Assembly (NCBI RefSeq): GCF_022758885.1 | Contig: NZ_JALEBH010000001.1 | Coordinates: 1,054,001 to 1,118,000 of the forward strand | Origin: Sphingobium sp. BYY-5 | GTDB lineage: Bacteria; Pseudomonadota; Alphaproteobacteria; Sphingomonadales; Sphingomonadaceae | Direction: 5' to 3' | DNA length: 64,000 nt | In this document: positions 43,978 to 53,020 of the stretch, piece by piece | Position numbering within the stretch: position 1 is the stretch's first letter | How the letters are laid out: every line of letters begins with the position of its first letter | Notes under the pieces: generated by a model | What the model was told of the DNA's origin: nothing | Database searches by the model: none | Seen by the model: only the letters and a program-made list of their open reading frames with translations | Made by a program: the position numbers and the translations under genes

Positions 43978-46926
43978 TCAGAATCGAAAACGGACGCCCG
44001 CCCGGTACATGCGACCCACCACGTCATACAGCGCCGGATTGACGAAATAGGGCGACTTGGCCGGATCACGGTCGAACAGATTGTCGACCTTGAAGTAAGC
44101 GGTCACTTTCGGCGTGATGTTGTAGGTGCCGCCAATATCCATATAGAAGGCGCCGGGCATGAAATTCTGGTCGATCGTCGGCTCAGCCTGGGTCGATGCA
44201 GGGCAACTGCCCGGCTGGCACACCACATATTGATGGCCCAGTACGCCGTCGCTGAACCAGCGTTCCTGAACCATGAACGAGAATTTGTCATTCTCGTAGC
44301 TCTGGATCGCCAGCCACTTCCAGTCGGGCGTATTGCCCAGGTTCACGCCCGCGCTGTCGACGCCCGTAGTACCCGGCAGGCCGCTGGTGGTTACGAACTT
44401 GCTCACATGGGTCGCCAGCGCCCGGAAGGTCAGGCTGCCGGGAAGGCCCAGCGGCCGCTGCCAGCGATAGCTCGCCTCAATGTCGAAGCCGCTGGTGTCG
44501 ATCGACGCCAGGTTGAACGCCTGCACGTTGATGAAGTTCGGCCCGCTCTGGTTATTGAGGTTGAAGGCGCTGCAAGTTTCCGGAACCAGATTCTGGAAGC
44601 ACAGGTTGACGATGTCGCCCGCGCCGATGCTGGAAATCACGTCCTTGATCTTGAGCTTGTAATAATCGAACGACACACTAAGCCCCGGCAGCCAGGACGC
44701 GCCGGAGAAGGCGATGCCGGCGGTCGTGTTGCGCGCGGTTTCGGGCCGCAGGTTGGCGTTGCCGATCGTGTTCTGGATTGCCAGCACGTTCACGCCACGG
44801 AACGGATCGAAGAAGTTGGGCAACGTGGTCGTGACCGGGGCTGCGAACAGTTCCGACAGGTTGGGCGCACGCACATCCTTCGACGTCACGCCGCGCAGCC
44901 GGAACCCTTCGATCGGCAGGCTCCAGGTGCCGCCGACCTTCCAGGCCCAGATGGTGCCCGACGTGCTGTAATCGGTCACGCGCACCGCGCCGTTGATGTT
45001 GGCGCGGCCCAGCGCATCGCTGTTGAGAACCGGCAGGTCCGCCTCGAAAAAGGCTTCCTTCACGCTATAAGCGCCGCCGCCATTCTTGTAATTGCCCGCA
45101 TACCAGTTGTTGCCGGCGTTCAGCAGCGTCGGGTCGGCCGGATAGTCAGTCGTAGGCGGGCTGAACGCGAATCCAGCGCCGTAGGGGTCAGCCTTCACCC
45201 GGTAGAATTCGTGACGATATTCGCCGCCGAACGCGATCGAGAGCGGCCCGGCCCACAAATCGATGGGCGATCCCGAAATATTGATGCTGACCACATCCTG
45301 CGTCTGGCGCGTCCGCTGGAACGGCCCATTTTCAGGAATGATATAATCCAAAGCCGCCTGAGACGGATTGCCGCCGAAAATGTTGAGCGGCTGGCAGCCA
45401 TTCGCCCGCGCCACGGGATCGGCGCACACGACCGCACCGTTCAATGTGGTCGCATTGATCGCCTGGTTGAAGCGGTTCGACAGCATGATGTTCGACACAT
45501 CGATGTCGGTATAGGTGGTGCCCCGCTCATAATAATTGTCGTAGCTCCATTCCGTGCCCAGCAGATCGAACTCCCCCTTGGCGCCGATTACCGCACGATA
45601 CAGGCGACGGTCGGTGTTGACCTGCGTGTTGCCCAACGCCGCATTGCTTGTGCCATAGCCGAAGCTGGTGATGCCCGCCGTCGTACACGCCGCCTTGATC
45701 GCAGCGGGGACGAAGGGATTGGCGCACTGGATCGTCAGGCCGGGTCGGTTCATGCCGCCCACCGGCTGATTCTGGGTCTTCACCTGCCCGTAGTTGAAGC
45801 TGACATAAAGTTCGTCATTGTCCGAGAAGTCGAAACCCAGACGGCCATAAGTGTTGACGCGCTCGATCGATGACTGAAGCGTACGGCCCGCATCGACATT
45901 GCCCGAAAGGTCGCCGCCAATGCAGAAGCCGGGGAAGCATCCGCGCACGTTACTCGTGCCATCCCGCGCAGGCACGCCGTTCGATCCATATTGGAACTGG
46001 AACGGATTGCCCGACTGATCGAACGCGGTGCCCTGGAGCGGACCGGACGTAATCAGGCCATATTTCGTATAGTTATAGGCCTGCCCAAAATCGCGCAGCA
46101 CATAGCGCGGCGAACCGTCGTTGACCACGCCCCGGTCGATCAGGCTGGTCTGCTTGAACCAGTCGCGCCCGCCGGCCAGACCGATCCCCCAATCGCCACC
46201 ACCGACGCCATCTTCATTGGCATATTCCGCGCTGACGACCAGGTGCGCGCGATCATTGGCGAAGCTGGTGCCGGCCGCAAGCTGGACCAGCACCTGCTCA
46301 TTGTCGTTATACCGGCTGATGCCGCCCTGGATATTGCCCTTGATGCCCTTGAACCGGGTGTCCGTGATGAAATTGACGACACCGCCCACCGCATCGGAAC
46401 CGTAGGAGGCGGACGCGCCGCCATTCACGACATCGACACGCTGTACCAGCAGTTGTGGAAACAGGCTGATGTCGGGCACGCCGGTCACGTTCGCGCCAAC
46501 GACGCGCTGGCCATCGAGCAGCGTCAACGTGCGGATCGCGCCCACGCCGCGCAGCGAGAAGGAACTAAGTCCCTGCTGCCCGCTCGACGTGCTGAACGTA
46601 TTGACGGACGTCCCGCTCGACCCCTGCAATGAAGGAAGCTGCGCGATAGTGGTGAAGATGTTGGGCTGCGCATTGGCCTCGATCGCGCCCGAATCGATCA
46701 CAGTGGTCGGCGTGGGCGCAGTGTATCCGCTGGCCTTGATGCGCGATCCCGTTACGACGATGTCGGCACTCGCGTTGCGCCCGGCTTCATCCTGTGGCGC
46801 AGCCGTTTCGGCCGTGGACTGAGCGAGCGCCGGAGCGACGGCAAGGCCGATCGACAATGCTGCAGCACTCACCATCACAAAGCGCGCACGCGCCGAACCA
46901 CGGTGCAAATGGAAACCTGACATCAT
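43978..46926 (-). CDS. TonB-dependent receptor (receptor 2)
   Basis: Outer-membrane transporter of 982 residues with a signal peptide (MVSAAALSIGLAVAPALAQ) and a TonB-box-like ADIVVTGSRI. The plug has FSLRGVGAIRTLTLLDGQR and GGASASYGSDAVGGVVNFIT; the barrel ends in GVRFRF. It belongs to a different receptor subtype from receptor 1 (shorter plug, YGSDAVGG motif). It is divergent from the MFS gene across a 285-bp region with a LacI-type operator, so outer- and inner-membrane uptake are probably controlled together. Confidence 0.94.
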   Translation of the reverse strand: MMSGFHLHRGSARARFVMVSAAALSIGLAVAPALAQSTAETAAPQDEAGRNASADIVVTGSRIKASGYTAPTPTTVIDSGAIEANAQPNIFTTIAQLPSLQGSSGTSVNTFSTSSGQQGLSSFSLRGVGAIRTLTLLDGQRVVGANVTGVPDISLFPQLLVQRVDVVNGGASASYGSDAVGGVVNFITDTRFKGIKGNIQGGISRYNDNEQVLVQLAAGTSFANDRAHLVVSAEYANEDGVGGGDWGIGLAGGRDWFKQTSLIDRGVVNDGSPRYVLRDFGQAYNYTKYGLITSGPLQGTAFDQSGNPFQFQYGSNGVPARDGTSNVRGCFPGFCIGGDLSGNVDAGRTLQSSIERVNTYGRLGFDFSDNDELYVSFNYGQVKTQNQPVGGMNRPGLTIQCANPFVPAAIKAACTTAGITSFGYGTSNAALGNTQVNTDRRLYRAVIGAKGEFDLLGTEWSYDNYYERGTTYTDIDVSNIMLSNRFNQAINATTLNGAVVCADPVARANGCQPLNIFGGNPSQAALDYIIPENGPFQRTRQTQDVVSINISGSPIDLWAGPLSIAFGGEYRHEFYRVKADPYGAGFAFSPPTTDYPADPTLLNAGNNWYAGNYKNGGGAYSVKEAFFEADLPVLNSDALGRANINGAVRVTDYSTSGTIWAWKVGGTWSLPIEGFRLRGVTSKDVRAPNLSELFAAPVTTTLPNFFDPFRGVNVLAIQNTIGNANLRPETARNTTAGIAFSGASWLPGLSVSFDYYKLKIKDVISSIGAGDIVNLCFQNLVPETCSAFNLNNQSGPNFINVQAFNLASIDTSGFDIEASYRWQRPLGLPGSLTFRALATHVSKFVTTSGLPGTTGVDSAGVNLGNTPDWKWLAIQSYENDKFSFMVQERWFSDGVLGHQYVVCQPGSCPASTQAEPTIDQNFMPGAFYMDIGGTYNITPKVTAYFKVDNLFDRDPAKSPYFVNPALYDVVGRMYRAGVRFRF

Positions 46927-47020
46927 TCTCTCCCCAATTCATCTTCTGTGTAGATTGTAGGGCCCCCGGCCCAGCGCCCGCACCATCCCGTCCTCCGTAA
47001 CAAAGACTCGACAGAATTTT

Positions 47021-47034
47021 AGTTAGCGCTAACA
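47021..47034. promoter_or_regulatory. LacI-type operator upstream of receptor 2
   Basis: AGTTAGCGCTAACA, with a perfect 12-bp palindromic core GTTAGCGCTAAC, 94 bp upstream of the receptor 2 start in the divergent receptor 2/MFS control region. It matches the site before GH74 at the AGCGCT core. Confidence 0.7.
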
Positions 47035-47187
47035 ACATCTATTGCTATCTGCGCCGATTATTGTCAATACTCCTACAAGATTTACATCGAGAGGATGATG
47101 TGCCTTGAACCTTGCCGCACCTTGGCGCACGCGAAACCGGCCATACACGGAAGAACAGACGCGGACGCTCCATGCCATGGCGCGCGT

Positions 47188-47201
47188 AGATAACGTTAAC
47201 G
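47188..47201. promoter_or_regulatory. second operator-like palindrome at the MFS start
   Basis: AGATAACGTTAACG with a TAACGTTA palindromic core, ending 10 bp before the MFS ATG and touching its ribosome site (GGAG 47201-47204). Binding here would block the MFS-GH43 transcript directly. It is a weaker match than the site at 47021. Confidence 0.5.
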
Positions 47202-47211
47202 GAGCCGTTTC

Positions 47212-48456
47212 ATGATCCGCACGATCGGCCGGTTCCGCTGGACCATCATCAGCCTCTTTGTCGGGGCCATGGTGATAAATTATCTCGCCCGTTCGGTCCT
47301 GGGCGTCGCCGCACCGGTCATTCTTACCGAACAAGCGATCAGCAACGTTGAATATGGCTGGATCACCGGCGCGTTCCAGCTCGGCGTGATGCTGCAGCCT
47401 GCGGCCGGCTACTTCCTCGACAGCGTGGGCCTTCGCGTCGGCTTTACAATTTGCGTGGCAATCTGGTCGCTCGTCACCATGGCGCACGCTTTGGTGAACG
47501 GCTGGTTCGGTTTCGCCGCGCTCCGCGCCCTGCTTGGCCTGGCGGAAGGGTCGGCCCAGCCGGCTGGGCAAAAGCTGGTAGCGGAATGGTTTCCATCCAA
47601 AGAACGTGGCGCAGCGGGCGGGATATATAATATCGGCGCGTCTTTCGGCGCCGTCTTCGCTCCGCCACTGGTCGCCTGGGCCGTCATGATGCACAGTTGG
47701 CGACTGGCTTTCGTGATCGCCGGGGGCATCGGCCTCGTCTGGGCGCTACTTTGGTATCTTCACTATGACAGCCCCTCCCGCCACCGGCGACTGGGTTCTG
47801 CAGAGCGCGACTACATCCTGAGCGGCCAGGAAGCCCGCCTCGCCGCCCGCAAGGAAAGACCGTCCATCCTGGCGCTTGCGCGACGCCGCGATCTGTGGGG
47901 TATCGCCCTGCCCCGTATGTTGGCGGATCCGGTCTGGGGCATGTTGTCCTTCTGGATGCCGCTCTATCTTGCCAGGGTGCGGGGCTTCGACCTGGCGCAG
48001 ATCGCCATGTTCGCCTGGCTTCCCTTTCTCGCCGCCGACCTTGGCTGCATGTTCGGTCCAGCCGTCGTGGCATTCCTTCAGCGCCGCAATGTCGACCTGA
48101 TCGACGCGCGCCGCTGGGCCTTCACGCTGGGTGCCGCAATGATGACCGGCATGGCCTTTGTCGGCCTGGCTACCAACCCCTATGCTGCGATCGCGCTGCT
48201 GTGCCTCGGCGGCTTCGCCCACCAGACCCTGTCGGTTACGGTGATTACCATGGCCTCCGACCTCTTCGCCAAGAACGAAGTGGCGACTGCCGCGGGCATG
48301 GCCGGAATGGCCGGAAATCTTGGCGTCCTCATTTTCTCCCTGCTGCTGGGCCAGATGGTCGACAATGTCGGATATGAGCCCTTCTTTATCTTGCTTGGCA
48401 TACTCGATCTGATCGGTGCCGTGCTTCTTTGGACATTGGTGCGCAAGCCTGCATGA
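47212..48456 (+). CDS. MFS transporter (ACS/hexuronate-type)
   Basis: Inner-membrane secondary carrier of 414 residues with about 12 hydrophobic segments. The N-terminal INYLARSVLGVAAP and the loop EWFPSKERGAAGGIYNIGASFG are typical of the anion:cation symporter (hexuronate/glucarate) branch. GGAG precedes the ATG. The stop overlaps the start of a cytoplasmic GH43 gene (ATGA), so carrier and hydrolase are translationally coupled. The likely cargo is small saccharides or sugar acids released by the island enzymes (inference). Confidence 0.9.
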   Translation: MIRTIGRFRWTIISLFVGAMVINYLARSVLGVAAPVILTEQAISNVEYGWITGAFQLGVMLQPAAGYFLDSVGLRVGFTICVAIWSLVTMAHALVNGWFGFAALRALLGLAEGSAQPAGQKLVAEWFPSKERGAAGGIYNIGASFGAVFAPPLVAWAVMMHSWRLAFVIAGGIGLVWALLWYLHYDSPSRHRRLGSAERDYILSGQEARLAARKERPSILALARRRDLWGIALPRMLADPVWGMLSFWMPLYLARVRGFDLAQIAMFAWLPFLAADLGCMFGPAVVAFLQRRNVDLIDARRWAFTLGAAMMTGMAFVGLATNPYAAIALLCLGGFAHQTLSVTVITMASDLFAKNEVATAAGMAGMAGNLGVLIFSLLLGQMVDNVGYEPFFILLGILDLIGAVLLWTLVRKPA

Positions 48457-50090
48457 ATATTATCTCCAATCCTATCCTCCGGGGATTCAATCCCGACCCG
48501 TCAATCGTGCGCGTCGATGATGATTTCTACATCGCGACATCGACTTTCGAATGGTATCCCGGCGTCCAGATTCATCACAGTCGCGACCTGAAACATTGGC
48601 GGCTCGCCGCGCGCCCGCTCGCACGCTCATCTCAACTGGACATGCGTGGCGATCCCGATTCCTGTGGCGTGTGGGCGCCCGACCTCAGCTATGTCGATGG
48701 CCGGTTCTGGCTTATCTTCACGGACGTCAAGCGCTACGGCGCCACAACCGTGAACGGAGCCAAGGGATTGTCGTTGCGCGACTTTCCCAATTATCTGGTG
48801 ACGTGCGATCGCATCGATGGCCATTGGTCCGATGCCGTTCACCTCAACAGCAGCGGCTTCGATCCCGCCCTGTTCCATGATGACGACGGCCGCAGCTGGA
48901 TGCTCAACATGCTGTGGGATCATCGACCGGACCGTGGCCGCTTTGCCGGTATCCAAATTCAGGAACTCGATCGCGCCAGCCTGAAGCTCGTGGGTGAACC
49001 GCACTTGATCTTCAAAGGTACCGACCTTGGCTTCACCGAAGGTCCCCATATCTACAAGCGCGGCGGATGGTATCATTTGCTGGTGGCGGAGGGCGGCACG
49101 GGATGGGATCATGCCGTCGTCATGGCCCGGTCACGCAACCTGCTTGGACCATATGAAGTCCATCCCGATGGCGCGGTCCTGACCTCGGCAGGCTGCCGGG
49201 ATGGAAATCTCGCCCGTGCAGGACATGGCGACCTTGTCGAACTGGCGGACGGGACGCCATGGATGGCGTATCTCTGCGGCCGGCCATTGCCAGGGCGGGA
49301 ACGCTGCATCATGGGACGGGAAACAGCGATCCAGCCGATGCAATGGGGGGAAGACGAATGGCTGCGTACCCGGCACGGTGACGCGCGCCCCGATCCGACC
49401 CCGCCAACGCCTGAACTTCCCGCTGCCCCGTGGCCGAAACAGGAGTGGGACGGACGCTTCGACACCCCGATCCTTCCTCAAGAGTTCCAATGGTTGCGAA
49501 GCCCCTTTCCCGATCGCCTGTTCAGCCTTTCGGCCCGTCCCGGCTTCCTGCGTCTTTACGGACGGGAGACGGTCGGCAGCCTGTTCGAACAAGCGCTCGT
49601 GGCGCGCCGCCAGGAGCATTTTCGCTTCACCGCAACGACCTGCCTCAGCTTCGCGCCGCACAGCTTTCAGCAAGCCGCCGGGCTTATCCTCTATTATAAC
49701 AGCACCAAATTCTATTATCTGTGCGTCAGCGCGGAGGAGGATGCCCGCCAACTTCAACTCATGTGCGCATCCCCGGAACTGGAAGAAGGCATCACCCTGC
49801 AAGTCGTCGTCGCCGCCTTGCCGGATGGCGCAATCGAGTTGCAGGCGGAAGTAGAGGGAGACAGACTGCGCTTTGCCTGGCGATTGCAAGGATCGACGCC
49901 TTGGAACCAGTTACCCCAAATTCTCGACATCAGCATTTTGTCGGATGAAGTGACTTTTCCAGGCCTTCCAAACTTTACCGGCACATTTGTCGGCATGGCG
50001 TGCCAGGATCTTTCAGGCTCGGCAGTCCCTGCGGACTTTTCCCGGTTCGACTATCGGGGCGAGGACGGCTTTACCGCACCGGTCGATTGA
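48453..50090 (+). CDS. cytoplasmic GH43 beta-xylosidase/arabinofuranosidase
   Basis: A 545-residue GH43 enzyme without any signal peptide, of the XynB-like type with a C-terminal beta-sandwich (about residues 330-540). The catalytic base is Asp15 (NPDPS), the pKa modulator Asp137 (GFDPAL) and the acid Glu196 (TEGPHI). The ATG overlaps the MFS stop. This is the only GH in the island that lacks an export signal, so it should act on xylosides or arabinosides imported by the MFS carrier. Its last 40 bp overlap the convergent LacI gene. Confidence 0.93.
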   Translation: MNIISNPILRGFNPDPSIVRVDDDFYIATSTFEWYPGVQIHHSRDLKHWRLAARPLARSSQLDMRGDPDSCGVWAPDLSYVDGRFWLIFTDVKRYGATTVNGAKGLSLRDFPNYLVTCDRIDGHWSDAVHLNSSGFDPALFHDDDGRSWMLNMLWDHRPDRGRFAGIQIQELDRASLKLVGEPHLIFKGTDLGFTEGPHIYKRGGWYHLLVAEGGTGWDHAVVMARSRNLLGPYEVHPDGAVLTSAGCRDGNLARAGHGDLVELADGTPWMAYLCGRPLPGRERCIMGRETAIQPMQWGEDEWLRTRHGDARPDPTPPTPELPAAPWPKQEWDGRFDTPILPQEFQWLRSPFPDRLFSLSARPGFLRLYGRETVGSLFEQALVARRQEHFRFTATTCLSFAPHSFQQAAGLILYYNSTKFYYLCVSAEEDARQLQLMCASPELEEGITLQVVVAALPDGAIELQAEVEGDRLRFAWRLQGSTPWNQLPQILDISILSDEVTFPGLPNFTGTFVGMACQDLSGSAVPADFSRFDYRGEDGFTAPVD

Positions 50091-51097
50091 CGTTCCACGA
50101 TCGCATGGCTGAGGATGCTTTCGCGCGGGACACGCGACTTGCCGTCTTTCGCCGCGATTTCGGCGATCAGCAGGCCCAGCGCCTCGGCAGCCAGTTCCCG
50201 TACCGGCTGACGCACGGTCGTGAGCGGCGGCCAAAGCGTAACGGCCGCCGTCGTGTCGTCGAACCCCGCGACAGTCAGTTCAGCGGGCACATCGAGATGG
50301 CGGCGATGGGCAACAGACACCACCGCAGCGGCCATGTCGTCATTGCTGGCGAATATGGCGGTCGGGGGTTCGGGCATGGTTAAAAGCTGCTCAGCGGCAG
50401 TCAGTCCCGACGCATAGGTGAAATCTCCCTGCACCACCTGCACATTCACGCCGCCGGTTTCGCGAACCGCCGCGTAAAATCCCGCCATGCGTTCCGCGCT
50501 TGCCGCCTGGTCGGGATTCCCCAGGATGAAACCCAGTTGCCGGTGCCCAAGGTCCAACAGCAGTCGCGTCATCTGATAGGAGGCGGCACGATCATCAATC
50601 CGTACACAAATGGTCTCGGGCGATTGATAGGCGCCCACCGCCGCCACGGCGCATTCCGCGTTGCGCAGCACGCGCAGAACCTCTGGCGCTTCCCCCAGGG
50701 GCGGCGCAAGCAGCACGCCGCTCAAACCCGTCGCAACCAGATCCTCCAACGCCTTTGTCGCCGGAGGTCGCCCGCCCTCACCCTTCAGCAAGATCAGGCG
50801 TGCGCCGCGCGACGATGCTTCCTCAAACACGCCTGTCATGAACTCGCTCATGAAGGCGGCGCTGGCGTTCGAATAGATCACACCGATCCGAAGCTCGGTG
50901 GAGGTGACGAGGTTTCGCGCAGCGACATTGGGGGTGTAAGCCAGCGCCTTGATGGCTTCGTCCACTACGACGCGGGTTTCGTCGCTGACACCCGGCCGTC
51001 CGTTGATGACGCGCGAAACGGTCATCGACGACACACCGGCCCGCCTTGCAACATCCACGATGGTCGCACCGCGCGCGGATCGCTCCGATCTGGCCAT
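50051..51097 (-). CDS. LacI-family transcriptional regulator
   Basis: A 348-residue LacI/GalR repressor. The N-terminal helix-turn-helix and hinge helix read TIVDVARRAGVSSMTVSRVI and then PNVAARNLVT. The periplasmic-binding-like effector domain includes GLSGVLLAPP, DDRAASYQMTRLLLDLGHR, ASNDDMAAA and VAGFDDT. It is divergent from the GH43-GH43-GH95-GH27 operon, with a palindrome in between at 51271. It is the best candidate for binding the operator family listed in this island. The effector is probably an oligosaccharide product. Confidence 0.95.
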   Translation of the reverse strand: MARSERSARGATIVDVARRAGVSSMTVSRVINGRPGVSDETRVVVDEAIKALAYTPNVAARNLVTSTELRIGVIYSNASAAFMSEFMTGVFEEASSRGARLILLKGEGGRPPATKALEDLVATGLSGVLLAPPLGEAPEVLRVLRNAECAVAAVGAYQSPETICVRIDDRAASYQMTRLLLDLGHRQLGFILGNPDQAASAERMAGFYAAVRETGGVNVQVVQGDFTYASGLTAAEQLLTMPEPPTAIFASNDDMAAAVVSVAHRRHLDVPAELTVAGFDDTTAAVTLWPPLTTVRQPVRELAAEALGLLIAEIAAKDGKSRVPRESILSHAIVERQSTGAVKPSSPR

Positions 51098-51270
51098 CTT
51101 TTCACCTGCTTTCAGAAATGTAAATTATCGACCTAAGCTATCGATCAAACTCGGCAAAGGGAGAAATGAGGCGCGTATGGAAGCGCAGCCCAATCCTTGT
51201 TTCGGGTCTCGATTATCAGCCGACAGCAGCAGGTGGCAATACAGGGTCGTTTCGCCTCGACATCAATCAA

Positions 51271-51284
51271 TGTTAGCGTTATCA
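51271..51284. promoter_or_regulatory. LacI-type operator upstream of the GH43-GH43-GH95-GH27 operon
   Basis: TGTTAGCGTTATCA, a near palindrome differing from the GH74 site (TGATAGCGCTATCA) at two positions. It lies 47 bp upstream of the GH43 start at 51332 and 173 bp upstream of the divergent LacI gene, so it may mediate operon control and autoregulation. Confidence 0.7.
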
Positions 51285-51331
51285 AGTCGACAGTCGCAAA
51301 GGATAGGCGGCAGGATCAAGGAGAGAAAGCA

Positions 51332-53011
51332 ATGCAGCACCGGATTTCGACCTTTCGGGTTCTAACCCCTGTGATGCTGTACGCATCGTTGTTCGGTTTC
51401 AGCGCCGCGTTTGCCCAGTCCGCCCCTGCCCGCTTCGATCGCTTCACTTATCAGGGGCAGGCCACTGAGCAGGTCGCAATCAAGCCCGGCGAATATCGCA
51501 ACCCGATCCTGTCCGGCTATTATCCTGATCCGTCGATGACGCGCGTCGGCGACGATTATTATCTCGTCAACTCCTCCTTCGCCCATTTCCCCGGCCTGCC
51601 GATCTTCAAATCGAAGGATCTCGTCAACTGGACGCAGATCGGAAACGCGATCGACCGGCCCGAACAACTGGACTTCGACGGCCGCCGCATCTCCCAGGCC
51701 GTGTTCGCGCCCGACATCAGTTTCCACGACGGCACATTCTACATCGTCAACACTTGCGTCGAGTGTAAAGGCAATTTCGTCATCACGGCGAAGGACCCCG
51801 CCGGTCCCTGGTCCAATCCCATCTGGCTGCCCTTTGAGGGCATCGATCCTGCCATCTACTGGGAAGGTGACAAGGCCTATATCGTCAATAATCGCGCACC
51901 CGACGAACCGCCCCGTTACAGCGGCCACCGCGCCATCTGGATCCAGGAATATGACTGGCGCGCGGGCAAGATGGTTGGCGAAAGCACGCAGATCGTCAAT
52001 GGCGGCGTCGACATCTCCAAAAAGCCGGTCTGGATCGAAGGACCGCATATCTTCCGCAAGGATGGCTATTATTATCTGACCGCAGCCGAAGGCGGCACCA
52101 GCGTCAACCATTCGCAGGTGGTGCTGCGCGCGAAGGAACTGCGTGGCCCCTATATCCCGTTCGAAGGCAACCCGATCCTCACCCAGCGCGATCTCGACCC
52201 CGCTCGTCCGAACCCGATCGGATCAGCGGGCCATGCGACACTGGTGGAGACGCAGACGGGCGACTGGTGGGCGAGCTTCCTCGCCGTCCGTCCCTATACA
52301 GACGACTTCTACAATATCGGGCGGGAAACCTTCCTGCTGCCGGTGACATGGAAGGACGGCTGGCCGATGATCCTGCCCAAGGGGCAGACGATCCCCTATG
52401 TCGCCAAAGCGCCGCGCCTGCCCGCCGGCCCCAAACCTGCCCTGCCGACCAGCGGCGACTTCGCCTATACGGACGAGTTCGACGGCAAGAGTCTGTCGAT
52501 GCAGTGGATCGGCATCCGCACCCCGCGCCAGCCCTTCTACCGCCTCTCGGGCGGGGCGCTGGAACTGGGAAGCGGTGCGCCCCTCGGCTATCTCGACGGC
52601 GTTCCCGCCTTTGTCGGCCGCCGACAACAACATGCCAACGCCACCTTCTCCACCACCCTGCGCTACACTCCGGTCAAGGATGGCGACCGCGCCGGCCTTG
52701 CCGCCGTGCAGAGCGACCGCAGCAACCTCTTCTTCGGCCTGACACGCATCGCGGGTAAGTCGATGGTGGCCCTTTACACGCGCGATACTGCCGACGCCGA
52801 CACCCTTGTCGCCTCCGCGCCCGTCACGACGATCGGCCCCGTGACGCTGACCATCCGCGCCAAAGGCGGGACCATGGCCTTCGACTATAGCGTGGGCGGA
52901 ACAGTGCGCACTCTCAAGGCCGATCTGGACGTCACGCTGCTCAGCACGAAGAAAGCGGATGGCTTCGTCGGCACCGTGGTCGGCCCCTATCACTACACGC
53001 CAGGCACGTAA
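51332..53011 (+). CDS. exported GH43 glycosidase (first gene of four-gene operon)
   Basis: A 559-residue GH43 enzyme with a signal peptide (PVMLYASLFGFSAAFAQS). The start at 51332 is set by AAGGAG eight bases upstream; the frame opens earlier without family similarity. The catalytic base is Asp66 (YPDPS), the modulator Asp in GIDPAIY, and the acid Glu in WIEGPHIF. A concanavalin-like beta-sandwich follows from about residue 370. The nearest described activity is beta-xylosidase/alpha-L-arabinofuranosidase. The next gene begins 9 bp after the stop. Confidence 0.92.
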   Translation: MQHRISTFRVLTPVMLYASLFGFSAAFAQSAPARFDRFTYQGQATEQVAIKPGEYRNPILSGYYPDPSMTRVGDDYYLVNSSFAHFPGLPIFKSKDLVNWTQIGNAIDRPEQLDFDGRRISQAVFAPDISFHDGTFYIVNTCVECKGNFVITAKDPAGPWSNPIWLPFEGIDPAIYWEGDKAYIVNNRAPDEPPRYSGHRAIWIQEYDWRAGKMVGESTQIVNGGVDISKKPVWIEGPHIFRKDGYYYLTAAEGGTSVNHSQVVLRAKELRGPYIPFEGNPILTQRDLDPARPNPIGSAGHATLVETQTGDWWASFLAVRPYTDDFYNIGRETFLLPVTWKDGWPMILPKGQTIPYVAKAPRLPAGPKPALPTSGDFAYTDEFDGKSLSMQWIGIRTPRQPFYRLSGGALELGSGAPLGYLDGVPAFVGRRQQHANATFSTTLRYTPVKDGDRAGLAAVQSDRSNLFFGLTRIAGKSMVALYTRDTADADTLVASAPVTTIGPVTLTIRAKGGTMAFDYSVGGTVRTLKADLDVTLLSTKKADGFVGTVVGPYHYTPGT

Positions 53012-53020
53012 GGAGCTGGC

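Noticed and set aside
43945..45873. Plus-strand open frame of 642 codons opposite receptor 2
   Set aside because: Composition is typical of an antisense shadow; the minus-strand TonB receptor accounts for the region.
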